This document shows positions 43,439-50,612 of a stretch of DNA of 64,000 bases, piece after piece. Every line of letters starts with the position of its first letter. Within the stretch, counting starts at the first letter, position 1. Source of the stretch: a virus. Made by a program: the position numbers and the translations under genes. Under the pieces are notes generated by a model that did no database searches, was not told where the DNA came from, and worked only from the letters and a program-made list of their open reading frames with translations. The stretch is taken from IMG/VR virus record IMGVR_UViG_3300037235_000042, positions 34,272 to 98,271 of that record. One strand, written 5' to 3'.

Positions 43439-43742
43439 TTGCAAGAACTTTTTTCCTCTTCCTAGCCACGTCTCTGGCTCCATTTCCGTTTCCGTTTCCA
43501 TTCCCATTTCCGTGACCGTTCCCGTTCCCGTTCCCATGACTGTTCCCGTTCCCGTTCCTACCCCCGGCCCCGTTCTGAACCTCCCCCGCTGTCCAATCCC
43601 ACGGCTTCAATCCTCGCCACTTCCTCCGGGCATCCACCCATTGATGAGCTTCGACGATCAGCTTGTCCCAGTCCGGATGGTTCAGGTGGAAGTTCTGGGA
43701 GAAGGCCTTGAAGCCGTGGCCTGGGCCTTGAGGAATGGCCAT
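43422..43742 (-). CDS. Gly/Asn-repeat protein
   Basis: 106 aa. An ordered N-terminal half (NFHLNHPDWDKLIVEAHQWV, about 18-37, and ARRKWRGLKPWDWTAG) is followed by about 30 residues of alternating Gly and Asn with a few His/Ser (about 62-87), encoded by a hexanucleotide repeat. It ends in a basic tail (RDVARKRKKV). The repeat length is likely variable by slippage. Function unknown. Confidence 0.6.
   Translation of the reverse strand: MAIPQGPGHGFKAFSQNFHLNHPDWDKLIVEAHQWVDARRKWRGLKPWDWTAGEVQNGAGGRNGNGNSHGNGNGNGHGNGNGNGNGNGARDVARKRKKVLAISTKR
43508..43560. repeat. Hexanucleotide repeat encoding Gly-Asn
   Basis: A tract of CCGTTC/CCATTC-type hexamers, imperfect, on the plus strand; in the minus-strand gene it gives alternating Gly and Asn codons. 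Confidence 0.8.
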
Positions 43743-43783
43743 CGGCGGATTTTACTACGCTTTCCCGAGAAGAATAAGCAGGA

Positions 43784-44242
43784 CTAGAATTCTCCTTCGG
43801 CGACTTGGAACACCCGCAAGCCACGGGCTCGGAACATATCGACGACCTGTTTACGGTCCTCGAACACGCCGCCGATCTTCTCGGAGTTGACTAATGGCCG
43901 CCATTTAGGGTCCAGCACGAACTGGTCGAGCATCTCCGCTTTGACGATGTAATCCTGGCGATAGTCTCCTTGCTTACGCATCAGTAACACATCGTAGAGC
44001 ACGTTTTCCCGTCCCAGCCAGCGAATGGTCTTCTCGCGGCATTCATCGCTTCGTCCGCTGAAGATGGCGATGTAATTCCCTTCAGAGTTCAACGCCCGGT
44101 TGATCTCGATGATTTCAGGGATGGGCTTGTCCTGATCGCAGGCTTGATAGAAGGAAGTCCAGTCGGCAGGTTTCGACTGGATGAAGTGAAGTCGATGGTT
44201 GAGGTTAGCGAGCGTGCTGTCGAGGTCGAAAATATAGATCAT
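43784..44242 (-). CDS. HAD-family phosphatase (polynucleotide 3'-phosphatase-like)
   Basis: 152 aa. HAD motif I FDLDSTLAN (residues 4-12), motif II in IAIFSGRSDECREKT (Ser about 62), a conserved Lys in the DYIVKAEML segment and a motif-IV-like VFEDRKQVVDM (about 131). Similar in layout to the phosphatase half of T4-type polynucleotide kinase and to phage HAD proteins; no kinase domain is present. Probably hydrolyses a phosphate on a nucleic-acid end or nucleotide. ATGA-coupled to the upstream gene. Confidence 0.75.
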   Translation of the reverse strand: MIYIFDLDSTLANLNHRLHFIQSKPADWTSFYQACDQDKPIPEIIEINRALNSEGNYIAIFSGRSDECREKTIRWLGRENVLYDVLLMRKQGDYRQDYIVKAEMLDQFVLDPKWRPLVNSEKIGGVFEDRKQVVDMFRARGLRVFQVAEGEF

Positions 44243-44478
44243 CTAGGAATCTCCAATTCCGACGCCACTCTACATTCCCGCGACGTCAGCAATAACCAAT
44301 AGAACACCATGAACATTTGACACTGTTCATTCCGGCAGTAGATCTCCTTATATATGGAGTCTTTCTCGTGCTGCCCGAGGCCGCCGGATTTGAACGAGAG
44401 ATCCTGACCGCATTCCGGGCAGGAGACGTGGATATGGAGGTTCAGCCCAGCGGGAGGGGGGTTGTCGGGGGACCACAT
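44239..44478 (-). CDS. Zinc-ribbon-like small protein
   Basis: 79 aa from the ATG at 44478 (GGGGAAG about ten bases upstream). Cys pairs VSCPECGQD and IYCRNEQCQMF form a probable zinc ribbon like those of Ogr/Delta-type phage activators, but without their full pattern. It ends in RVASELEIPR. DNA-binding role possible. Confidence 0.6.
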   Translation of the reverse strand: MWSPDNPPPAGLNLHIHVSCPECGQDLSFKSGGLGQHEKDSIYKEIYCRNEQCQMFMVFYWLLLTSRECRVASELEIPR

Positions 44479-44479
44479 C

Positions 44480-44743
44480 TCAATTCTTCCCCGTTGAAGT
44501 CTGGGTCGCTTCACCGGATTTATACTTGGCGATAAACTCTTCCAGGGCCCGGATCATGGTGTCACGCTGAGCATTCGAGATCCATGTGAACTCCGGCCCG
44601 TCGAAGGCGAAGATCATGAGCGCGAAGCCTATCCGTTCGTTCTCCAACTGGATAGCCGAGCCCAGCATGTGACCAAGATCGCGACAGTTGGCTTCCATCC
44701 GGCGGAGGAGTTGCGGGTCGATTTCTTCCCGGTCCCTGGCCAT
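44480..44743 (-). CDS. Hypothetical protein
   Basis: 87 aa. N-terminal helix, then a hydrophobic strand (IGFALMIFAFDGPEFTWISN) and a C-terminal helix (RDTMIRALEEFIAKYK). Similar small proteins with an FDGPEFT-Y/W-ISN core occur in phages as far as I recall; function unknown. TAATG-coupled to the NADAR gene. Confidence 0.6.
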   Translation of the reverse strand: MARDREEIDPQLLRRMEANCRDLGHMLGSAIQLENERIGFALMIFAFDGPEFTWISNAQRDTMIRALEEFIAKYKSGEATQTSTGKN

Positions 44744-45159
44744 TAGTCGGCTCCTAGATCATCTCGTACAGTCATGATAATTTTCCCGAGCTGATTCTCG
44801 CCTACCCCATTAGAAGTTCCCCAAAACGTATCACCCCACCAGTTTCCCTCTTCAATCTCATGCGGGGCCGTCGCCAGAAGTTTCGACCGAAGAGGTTCCT
44901 TTGAGAATTTCTGGGCCACTAACGCCTTCATGACCTCGACTCGGACTTGGTCCCAATGAGGCCGGAGTTTCACCACTCGTCCGAGACGCTTGGCCTCCGA
45001 GGCTTTTATGTGGACAAACTGGGCTCTGTCTGACAGGTGACGGCATTTCGCTGCTTGGTAGGCGTTCTCAACCGAGGGATATTCTACGCCTTCGTAGACG
45101 ATGAAGCAGGACCAGAAGTTAGAGAGAAAACGATACTGTCCGCTCAGTTCAGGGATCAT
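44743..45159 (-). CDS. NADAR-family protein (YbiA-like)
   Basis: 138 aa, the full length of a NADAR domain. Family landmarks visible: FLSNFWSCFIVYEGVEYPSV (about 11-30), ENAYQAAK, AKRLGR, LRPHWD, and the C-terminal EEGNWWGDTFWG plus GENQLGKIIM. NADAR enzymes cleave N-glycosidic bonds and some remove ADP-ribose from guanine; a phage copy could counter ADP-ribosylation-based defence (inference). First gene of the minus-strand block, with a strong promoter whose expected start site is almost at the ATG. Confidence 0.85.
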   Translation of the reverse strand: MIPELSGQYRFLSNFWSCFIVYEGVEYPSVENAYQAAKCRHLSDRAQFVHIKASEAKRLGRVVKLRPHWDQVRVEVMKALVAQKFSKEPLRSKLLATAPHEIEEGNWWGDTFWGTSNGVGENQLGKIIMTVRDDLGAD

Positions 45160-45167
45160 ACTACTAA

Positions 45168-45196
45168 GTTGTAGCGCAAGGAAGGAAGAATGTCAA
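45168..45196 (-). promoter_or_regulatory. Sigma70-like promoter of the NADAR gene and minus-strand block
   Basis: On the minus strand TTGACA, 17 bases, TACAAC. The -10 box ends nine bases before the ATG, so the transcript would start within about 2 bases of the start codon and be leaderless. The stretch TAGTAGT beside the -10 matches a palindrome 100 bases upstream. Confidence 0.7.
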
Positions 45197-45268
45197 GAGA
45201 ATTCTAACGACAACCCTCCGTAGTCTGCTTTCCACTCTTCCTCAACGATAACACCGGTTCGAAATTCA

Positions 45269-45286
45269 TACTACTAAAAAGTAGTA
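45269..45286. promoter_or_regulatory. Palindromic operator candidate
   Basis: Perfect palindrome with 7-bp arms TACTACT and AGTAGTA around four A's, in the divergent region between the two main gene blocks. Related CTAC/GTAG sites occur at 43.4 kb and 50.5 kb. Confidence 0.5.
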
Positions 45287-45289
45287 AGA

Positions 45290-45535
45290 TTAAAAATGAA
45301 ACTGGAAATTGTTTGCGAATACCCATGCGCTCGCCGAGCACTCTGTTCCATACCCCGGTACCCTTGGACCTAGGGGCCGGGGCTGGGGCAGACTGTCCGG
45401 TCGGCGCGGTTAGGTCGACAGGCTGCTGGGGTATAGCTGGAAGTAGAGCCGACTCTTGGTGAGGTATAGCCAGATGTTATAGGTGTGTAACTGTTATATG
45501 GTTCGCTGGGGAATCGTGCGCCTGTGGACGAATCT
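45290..45535. other. Non-coding divergent region with strong secondary structure
   Basis: About 240 bases without a credible gene on either strand. It contains a stable nested hairpin at 45353-45382 (CCCCGG / CCGGGG with inner CCCT / AGGG), two near-identical GGTATAGC(T/C) boxes and a GC-rich stretch. It could be a leader RNA or small RNA of the plus-strand block; no known RNA family is recognised. Confidence 0.4.
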
Positions 45536-45539
45536 TTAC

Positions 45540-45568
45540 TTGACAGGTGTTCTGAGCATAGGTTAATG
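45540..45568 (+). promoter_or_regulatory. Candidate early promoter with CATAGGTTAA motif
   Basis: TTGACA followed after 17 bases by TTAATG (poor -10); the motif CATAGGTTAA is at 45557-45566. It lies directly upstream of the first gene of the plus-strand block. Confidence 0.4.
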
Positions 45569-45592
45569 TTCCTGCCACGGAGGGTTACACGG

Positions 45593-45790
45593 ATGAGACA
45601 CATACAAGGATACAGGATTACCGGACGATTCACAGTCGCATGTCCTACTTGTGGAGGTAACACTACGCTGAAGTATGTCCGTTTACACGGCGGCCAGTGC
45701 AAGCATTGTGCGGAGCATTGTGCGGAGCCAGTGGAGAAACGTGCGTCACGCGAGGAGCAACACGCGAGGTATATAGATTGTGGTCCGTAA
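45593..45790 (+). CDS. Small zinc-ribbon protein
   Basis: 65 aa from the ATG at 45593 (GGAGG nine bases upstream; the frame is open further upstream). Cys pairs CPTCGG and CKHCAEHC form a zinc ribbon; the end is charged. First gene of the plus-strand block. Unknown function, possibly regulatory. Confidence 0.6.
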   Translation: MRHIQGYRITGRFTVACPTCGGNTTLKYVRLHGGQCKHCAEHCAEPVEKRASREEQHARYIDCGP

Positions 45791-45910
45791 GCTTGGGACG
45801 ATAGGGATTAGTTCCGACATTAGCCTCTGCCAAGAGGGGCTATTGATGTAACTAACGCGACAGTCCGGCAGTTCGATGAGTTGACCGACGGTCCGCGAGA
45901 GGTGATGAAG

Positions 45911-46099
45911 ATGCAATATACGCAACGTCCCCAGGTAGTTCAGACGCATGACTCACGCTATGATCATTCCCCGGTTAAGCCTACACACTTTCAACGGTTC
46001 CTGAACGAATGGGCAGAACGGCAGGCTATTAATAAGGATACAGCCAAGGTAGAACTATCCGACCTGTCAGCTTGGGAAAACGAAGGAGGTGCTCTATGA
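45911..46099 (+). CDS. Hypothetical small protein
   Basis: 62 aa from the ATG at 45911 (GAGG eight bases before). Hydrophilic, with a helix (FQRFLNEWAERQAINKDT). The stop overlaps the ATG of a 30-aa membrane peptide gene. Confidence 0.55.
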   Translation: MQYTQRPQVVQTHDSRYDHSPVKPTHFQRFLNEWAERQAINKDTAKVELSDLSAWENEGGAL

Positions 46100-46188
46100 C
46101 TCCAGTTCAAGCTTTTCTCCTTGCTTACGTGGTAGATACGCTCATTCTTGGTTGGCTGATCTCTCGGGACATGGGAGGTGGGTTATGA
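46096..46188 (+). CDS. 30-residue membrane peptide
   Basis: Begins MTPVQAFLLAYVVDTLILGW; one TM helix. GGAGG lies six bases upstream of the ATG; ATGA overlaps on both sides. Shorter than usual gene-calling limits, but the repeated GGAGG-ATG coupling pattern makes it credible. Confidence 0.6.
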   Translation: MTPVQAFLLAYVVDTLILGWLISRDMGGGL

Positions 46189-46289
46189 CTCTACTTCACA
46201 ATCTCGGGTCGTATCTTCTTTATATGGTCCGAATTCGATGGTTTCTGTTGATGGTTAGAATCCGGTCAATCCTCGGAGGTCGGCTATGA
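46185..46289 (+). CDS. 34-residue membrane-associated peptide
   Basis: Begins MTLLHNLGSYLLYMVRIRWF; amphipathic-to-hydrophobic with several Arg residues. GGAGG site six bases upstream; ATGA overlaps with the next gene. A longer ORF in the same frame starts at 46089 but lacks its own site. Confidence 0.55.
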   Translation: MTLLHNLGSYLLYMVRIRWFLLMVRIRSILGGRL

Positions 46290-46489
46290 CTCAAGTGACT
46301 GAATTCCTTAGCTTGATTCCTTGTGGCGCGGCGATTCTAGCCGTTCTGACTATTCTGGCCATTGGCGCGATTCTAGACGCGATTGTCATGCGGGATATGT
46401 GGGTAATTCGTGTTCTAGCCGTTGTCGTTCTGTCGCTGGTTAACCTTTACATTCTGTTAACTTTGCCGATTCTCGGAGGTTTGTTATGA
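46286..46489 (+). CDS. Small membrane protein, two TM segments
   Basis: 67 aa; TM helices at about 7-34 and 39-62 with a short charged turn (MRD). GGAGG upstream. It could be a holin-like or superinfection-exclusion protein; no family recognised. Confidence 0.6.
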   Translation: MTQVTEFLSLIPCGAAILAVLTILAIGAILDAIVMRDMWVIRVLAVVVLSLVNLYILLTLPILGGLL

Positions 46490-46689
46490 CATCTCTCAGA
46501 TGGTTTGACCCATTGTCTGATCAACCTGCTAAGGCATTACCGCCATGCACGTTATGTGGCCACCATGGCGTCACGGTCGACGTTATGGAAGGAATATTGT
46601 GCCTGCAATGCGCTACGGGTAAGGCTGAATTACTGGTCATGCAATACGCTTTGTCGGCTGAAACGGAGGTAGATCGTGAGGCTAATTGA
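46486..46689 (+). CDS. Small zinc-finger protein
   Basis: 67 aa. Cys/His pattern CTLCGHHG and CLQCATGK suggests one zinc site. ATGA-coupled to the preceding membrane gene; the following gene begins inside its end. Confidence 0.55.
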   Translation: MTSLRWFDPLSDQPAKALPPCTLCGHHGVTVDVMEGILCLQCATGKAELLVMQYALSAETEVDREAN

Positions 46690-46972
46690 ACAGGATAACT
46701 CTGGGAAATTCACCGCTTTAGCCCTAGTCGGACTGGCTCTGTTATTCATCGTTCTAGCCTGTCTTGGATGCCGGGCAGAGGATAAGCCTAGGCTGAATCC
46801 TCGGCAGGATTGGACGGTCGGACACAAGGCCGATGAGTCGCAACCATCGTTGACTCGGATGGTTCATGGTGTCGAATTGTCGATTCCAGTTCAACGTAAT
46901 CCGCAGGTCTCTATTGCCGTTCCTGTCGTTCATGTAGTTAGAATCCTACATACTTTCAGGGGGAGAAAATGA
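46676..46972 (+). CDS. Membrane-anchored or lipoprotein-like protein
   Basis: 98 aa with a GTG start (GGAGG upstream). TM/signal segment at about 14-30 (ALALVGLALLFIVLACLG) containing possible lipobox cysteines, then a hydrophilic tail with beta character. ATGA-coupled to the next gene. Unknown function. Confidence 0.55.
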   Translation: MRLIEQDNSGKFTALALVGLALLFIVLACLGCRAEDKPRLNPRQDWTVGHKADESQPSLTRMVHGVELSIPVQRNPQVSIAVPVVHVVRILHTFRGRK

Positions 46973-47193
46973 CTCAACACGCGGTGAAACACGCCACACG
47001 GGCGCTAAAAGTGGTTGTCAAACACCATAACAAGATTGTGCGGGTTACGATCTTCGTGGTCATAGTTTGTGCAGTGGTTGTGACTCACGAATCCGGCTTG
47101 TCACTTCTGGCCATAGGTTATAAAGCCTTGGAAATGTTCGCCGATGTCGTGGCGGATAGGGTATTTCCAAGTGAGTGGGTTGAACATAGGTAG
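46969..47193 (+). CDS. Small single-TM protein
   Basis: 74 aa. Basic N-terminus (HATRALKVVVKHHNKIVRV), TM helix at about 24-39, then a helical tail. Last gene of the small-membrane-protein cassette, followed by a strong terminator. Confidence 0.55.
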   Translation: MTQHAVKHATRALKVVVKHHNKIVRVTIFVVIVCAVVVTHESGLSLLAIGYKALEMFADVVADRVFPSEWVEHR

Positions 47194-47223
47194 AGTTAAG
47201 TTAGAGTTAAGCTAGTGAAAATA

Positions 47224-47255
47224 AAGGCCTTAGGTCGGTATGACTAAGGCCTTTT
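47224..47255 (+). terminator. Bidirectional intrinsic terminator
   Basis: Perfect 10-bp stem AAGGCCTTAG / CTAAGGCCTT, 10-base loop, then TTTTCGTTGTT on the plus strand; the other strand reads TTTATTTT after the stem. It separates convergent genes, so it can stop transcription from both sides. Confidence 0.9.
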
Positions 47256-47312
47256 CGTTGTTATACGCTCGGTTGGCGTTATTGGGACGGGTAGAATAGA
47301 ACGCGCGCGCGC

Positions 47313-47861
47313 CTAGGGCAGGGTAGGCTTAGGGGAATCGGGCTCTACGGTCGCGACGGTCGCGTCTGGCAACGTCACCATTAGACGCGGGATTCTATAG
47401 CGGTAACCTGTCGAGATGTCCTCGCCTTTGATGTACGGTTTTAGCTGTACGATCTGGTAATCGTGGCCGTTAGTGAGCCGGATAGTTTCGCCAATTTTCA
47501 ACTGTCGAGCTCTGGCTAGTTTCGCAGCCCGATTAGCATGGTATGCGCGGACACGTTTCCGCCATGCAGAGGCGAATTCTCCAGTGGGCTCTGGCACCAT
47601 TTCCAGGTAAGCAAGTGGACACGATACCTCGCACGGTCCCATTGACTCTGTTAGTGGTTTGTAGCCCCATCCGTCACGCTGGTCGCCATTGCGCAAGAGG
47701 TAACAACCGATGTAACGTTGCTTTGGTTCCTCTTGGATTTCGCCGACTGTCCAGAGGGTAGTGCCTCGGAGACAATGAGCCAGAGTTTTATGACGGTCGG
47801 AATCCTTGATTAATTCCGCGATCTGTTCTTTGCAAGAGTTAGCGCCGAAGTACCAGCCCAT
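47313..47861 (-). CDS. DUF6927-like hypothetical protein
   Basis: 182 aa beginning MGWYFGANSCKEQI, with THC-like (LAHCLRGTTLWTV), GWGYKPLTESMGP and CPLAYLEMVP segments that I associate with the DUF6927 group found in phages and plasmids (recalled, not searched). Soluble; a beta-rich C-terminal part. Function unknown. Confidence 0.6.
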   Translation of the reverse strand: MGWYFGANSCKEQIAELIKDSDRHKTLAHCLRGTTLWTVGEIQEEPKQRYIGCYLLRNGDQRDGWGYKPLTESMGPCEVSCPLAYLEMVPEPTGEFASAWRKRVRAYHANRAAKLARARQLKIGETIRLTNGHDYQIVQLKPYIKGEDISTGYRYRIPRLMVTLPDATVATVEPDSPKPTLP

Positions 47862-47863
47862 TG

Positions 47864-48130
47864 TTAGTTACCTCCCGCCATGACATAGGCGATTGCGTTG
47901 TTCTCATTCTGCCAATTGCGAATTAGTTCCCGCGTTGTGGTTTCTGATTCCCAAGTACCGACAGTCCGTTGTCGATAGACTTGATAATCGGTAATGCTTT
48001 GAAAGTCTCCGGCTTTGGACTTGATTTCCTCTGCCGTGGGCTCATGACGAAAGGTGTATTCATAAGAACTGGTGAAACCTTCCCAAGTCTCGCCAATGAG
48101 CCGGACGGTGTAGATCGTTGATTCTTGCAT
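47864..48130 (-). CDS. Hypothetical protein
   Basis: 88 aa, small alpha/beta protein (YTVRLIGETWEGFTSSYEYT). No family recognised. Part of a four-gene minus-strand island. Confidence 0.55.
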   Translation of the reverse strand: MQESTIYTVRLIGETWEGFTSSYEYTFRHEPTAEEIKSKAGDFQSITDYQVYRQRTVGTWESETTTRELIRNWQNENNAIAYVMAGGN

Positions 48131-48133
48131 GGG

Positions 48134-48460
48134 TCACCGTTTCACTTTCGCCATTGCTTTAAGTTCCGCCTTGATGCGGCGCGCTACTGGGCCGCGCCAA
48201 GTCTGGGCATTGGCTAGGAAATAGAGGACTATCGAGACTGCGGAATCACAGAAGTAGTCCTCCGAGATTGAGTTAAGAGTGGACATGGCGTCTAGATAGG
48301 GGACTGCTCCGAAGTAGACGGGAGACCAGTTTTTGCGGATTTCACGGGCGATCTCAGACAATGGTCTCGGAGAATCACACTTTGGACACTTGCCGATTGG
48401 CCCATGATACTCAGTTTTACACTTCTCACATGTTTGGTAGAGCGTCATCGTTTCAGTCAT
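48134..48460 (-). CDS. Zinc-ribbon hypothetical protein
   Basis: 108 aa. N-terminal zinc ribbon (CEKCKTEYHGPIGKCPKCDS), then a helical domain with Trp/Tyr-rich loops and a basic end. Preceded by AGAGGTG and a good promoter candidate. Confidence 0.6.
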   Translation of the reverse strand: MTETMTLYQTCEKCKTEYHGPIGKCPKCDSPRPLSEIAREIRKNWSPVYFGAVPYLDAMSTLNSISEDYFCDSAVSIVLYFLANAQTWRGPVARRIKAELKAMAKVKR

Positions 48461-48475
48461 TGTTGTATCGCACCT

Positions 48476-48504
48476 CTCATAGTTAGATGTTAAGCTATGC
48501 TCAA
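48476..48504 (-). promoter_or_regulatory. Sigma70-like promoter with CATAGCTTAA motif
   Basis: On the minus strand TTGAGC, 17 bases, TATGAG, carrying CATAGCTTAA just after the -35 box. It drives the 48460-to-47313 genes. Confidence 0.55.
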
Positions 48505-48508
48505 GGAT

Positions 48509-49561
48509 TCAGAATCCGTCTGCCGTTACGCGGTCCTCCATTGAACGGACTTCCAAGCATAGTTGACCGTTAGCGTTGAATTCCTTCAATCCCTTGGATT
48601 CAAGAAAATCCTCAGGCGTAGCGTAGCGATTGGCATCGTCGCGGCAGTCTCCAGCGAAGTCCCAAGGATGAAAGCAGGAACAGATGCCGCATTCGAAAAT
48701 CGTCCATTTTTTCGTAGCTGGATAGATCGGCTCTACGCCAGAGTAAGGAACGGACTTGCCGTCTCGATTGACGGAGATTAGGAATTCCTTGCGCCGTCCG
48801 TTTTTGGAAACTAACTCTTCGACCCATCCGGCGATGGGCCAGTTTTTGGTTCCCTTGAGATGATGAGCGGAAGAGTAGCCAAAACCGCCTTTACGCCAGA
48901 TTTTCCCTTTGATCTTGTAAGCGACGGCATCATGAAGTTCTAGCGGTCGCTTTCCCAGATAGGTTAAAGTGTGTAGGCGTGCACTGTCAGTGTCGCGAGT
49001 CTCGGGGAAGTGTTTTTCCGCCACGTGGCAGCAACGTTCAAAGTTCTGGCCACATTCAACGATGGCCCAATCCGGCTCTGGCCCATTGAGATCGTAGGTT
49101 CCGGCTAAATCCTTGCCGTTGTAGACGGATAGACTGGAAGTGGGAATGTCGAAAACGTAAGCCCATTCCAGATCGTAACTCGCCAGGGTTAGAGGATTGG
49201 CGGATTCGTGACGCTCGCCATGGCAATAACATTGTGGCCGGGCGATATGTTTTAGCCTCAGGTAACGGCGATAACGTTTTCCCCAATCGGCTGAGGATTC
49301 TCCGGTTTTATGTTTCGGATAACCTTTGGACGAATTGCCGTAGCCAGGGGTTAGGCTGAAGTCCTTTTCGCAGATGGTAGACCATCCGGCGGGATGCTTG
49401 TCGATTAGCGTGGTTAGCATCCTTGGGAGATTCTTGTCGAAGTGGCCGATGTACAGCCGCCATAAGTTCTGACCTAAACAGGTCGGATAGCTGTCCCAAT
49501 GATGGTAGACGCCTGTCGGGCCAGATGGACCGTTGCGCAGGATAGCTCCGTTGGTTGACAT
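48509..49561 (-). CDS. Hypothetical phage protein
   Basis: 350 aa from the ATG at 49561 (AGAGGTG upstream). Recognisable segments: VYHHWDSYPTCLGQNLW near the N-terminus and several Trp/Cys-rich stretches (CYCHGERHES; ECGICSCFHPWDF). Proteins starting with an N-G-x-Y-x-H-W-D-x-Y-P pattern occur in phages; role unknown. Confidence 0.6.
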   Translation of the reverse strand: MSTNGAILRNGPSGPTGVYHHWDSYPTCLGQNLWRLYIGHFDKNLPRMLTTLIDKHPAGWSTICEKDFSLTPGYGNSSKGYPKHKTGESSADWGKRYRRYLRLKHIARPQCYCHGERHESANPLTLASYDLEWAYVFDIPTSSLSVYNGKDLAGTYDLNGPEPDWAIVECGQNFERCCHVAEKHFPETRDTDSARLHTLTYLGKRPLELHDAVAYKIKGKIWRKGGFGYSSAHHLKGTKNWPIAGWVEELVSKNGRRKEFLISVNRDGKSVPYSGVEPIYPATKKWTIFECGICSCFHPWDFAGDCRDDANRYATPEDFLESKGLKEFNANGQLCLEVRSMEDRVTADGF

Positions 49562-49602
49562 TTTTCGCACCTCTTTTCAAGTTTGAGTTTCTAAGTTACC
49601 AG

Positions 49603-49634
49603 AGGTTAGATTACATTAACCTATGCTAAGATTC
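49603..49634 (-). promoter_or_regulatory. Promoter candidate of the 350-aa gene
   Basis: On the minus strand TTGAAT, 17 bases, TAATCT, with CATAGGTTAA (49616-49625) in the spacer. It occupies the gap between divergent genes and overlaps an early in-frame ATG of the plus-strand Gp88 gene, which argues for a later start there. Confidence 0.45.
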
Positions 49635-49700
49635 AAGAGGTTTGGAGAATTATTTTTTAATTTGCAACTTTGTGCGGAGGATGATAATCTACATGTTCGT

Positions 49701-50447
49701 ATGCACAAATCAGTCCGATTAACCTCTACCAAGTTGCTCACGGTAGAGAATCCCAAATCAAGCAAAGGTGAGAAGTTCGGTTATCTGACAGGGATTCTCT
49801 ATCTAGCCCCGGCGCAGGAATCCGGAGTGGTCAATGTCTGCCCGTTCAGCACGGAAGGATGCCGGGCTGCGTGTCTGTATGATGCCGGAATGAGCCGAGT
49901 GTTCCCGAAGATTAAACAGGCCAGGATTAGGAAAACGAAATGGTTGTTCGACGACAGGGAAGGATTTCTCCGCGAGCTGCGGAATGATATCCGGCTAGTA
50001 GCGGAAAAGGCGGAACGGGAGAATTTAATCCCCACATTCAGGTTGAATGGGACGAGTGATCTGCCGTGGCTCGGGATGCAGATGGCTAGGGAGTTTCCTC
50101 AGTACATTTTCTACGACTACACAAAAGTAGTAAGACCGTGGCTTAGGCAACTGCCGAATTATCACATTACGTTTTCCCTAAGCGAATCGAACTTTCAGGA
50201 TGCATTCGACTGCCTGCAGCATGGGATGAATGTCGCGGTCGTGTTCGACGTTCCAGCGAAGGGGAAGAATCGGAAAGCGGAACCGCTGCCGGAAATGTGG
50301 CGGGGAGTTCACGTAGTCGATGGAGATTTGACGGATTTGCGCTTTCTAGACCAGCACAGGTTCGGGCTAGTGGTCGGCCTGAGAGCGAAGGGGAAAGCTA
50401 AACAGGATCAAAGCGGGTTCGTACAGATTTCAGGTTTGAACGGCTGA
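49701..50447 (+). CDS. Gp88-type phage protein
   Basis: 248 aa from the ATG at 49701; the frame is open to 49623, but those 26 residues do not look conserved and overlap a promoter. Family landmarks: KLLTVENPKSSKGEKFGYLT, VNVCPFSTEGCRAACLYDAG, QARIRKT, LNGTSDLPW and a C-terminal VDGDLTDLRFLD. The conserved cysteines suggest metal or Fe-S binding. The function of this mycobacteriophage-Gp88 family is not established. No clear ribosome-binding site at either start. Confidence 0.7.
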   Translation: MHKSVRLTSTKLLTVENPKSSKGEKFGYLTGILYLAPAQESGVVNVCPFSTEGCRAACLYDAGMSRVFPKIKQARIRKTKWLFDDREGFLRELRNDIRLVAEKAERENLIPTFRLNGTSDLPWLGMQMAREFPQYIFYDYTKVVRPWLRQLPNYHITFSLSESNFQDAFDCLQHGMNVAVVFDVPAKGKNRKAEPLPEMWRGVHVVDGDLTDLRFLDQHRFGLVVGLRAKGKAKQDQSGFVQISGLNG

Positions 50448-50463
50448 GTCGCACCTCCCGTTC

Positions 50464-50499
50464 GGGCTGAGGTTGATTGATTGACTTCGGCCCTTTTTT
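50464..50499 (+). terminator. Intrinsic terminator after the Gp88 gene
   Basis: Ten-base-pair stem with two G-U pairs (GGGCTGAGGT / ACTTCGGCCC), 10-base loop, then six T's. Confidence 0.85.
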
Positions 50500-50514
50500 A
50501 TTTCCAGAAAGTTC

Positions 50515-50556
50515 TTGCATCCTTTCCGGAGTCATGCTACTCATATGTAGTACGAA
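50515..50556 (+). promoter_or_regulatory. Promoter candidate with CTAC/GTAG dyad
   Basis: TTGCAT, 17 bases, TACTCA (weak, but with a TG just before it), overlapping the dyad CTAC-TCATAT-GTAG. The preceding AGTTCTTGCA matches the 43.4-kb promoter. Precedes the DUF932 gene. Confidence 0.35.
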
Positions 50557-50612
50557 GTTCACAGTAGGTCCGGTTAGATGAGTTGAGACCACGGTTGAAC
50601 TGAGGTTAAACA

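Noticed and set aside
45400-45523. tRNA-like look of the GC-rich stretch before the plus-strand block
   Set aside because: No consistent acceptor, anticodon and T-arm pairing could be drawn.
45370-45702. 110-aa minus-strand ORF across the divergent region
   Set aside because: Overlaps the better-supported zinc-ribbon gene and its promoter; Ser/Pro/Arg-rich shadow.
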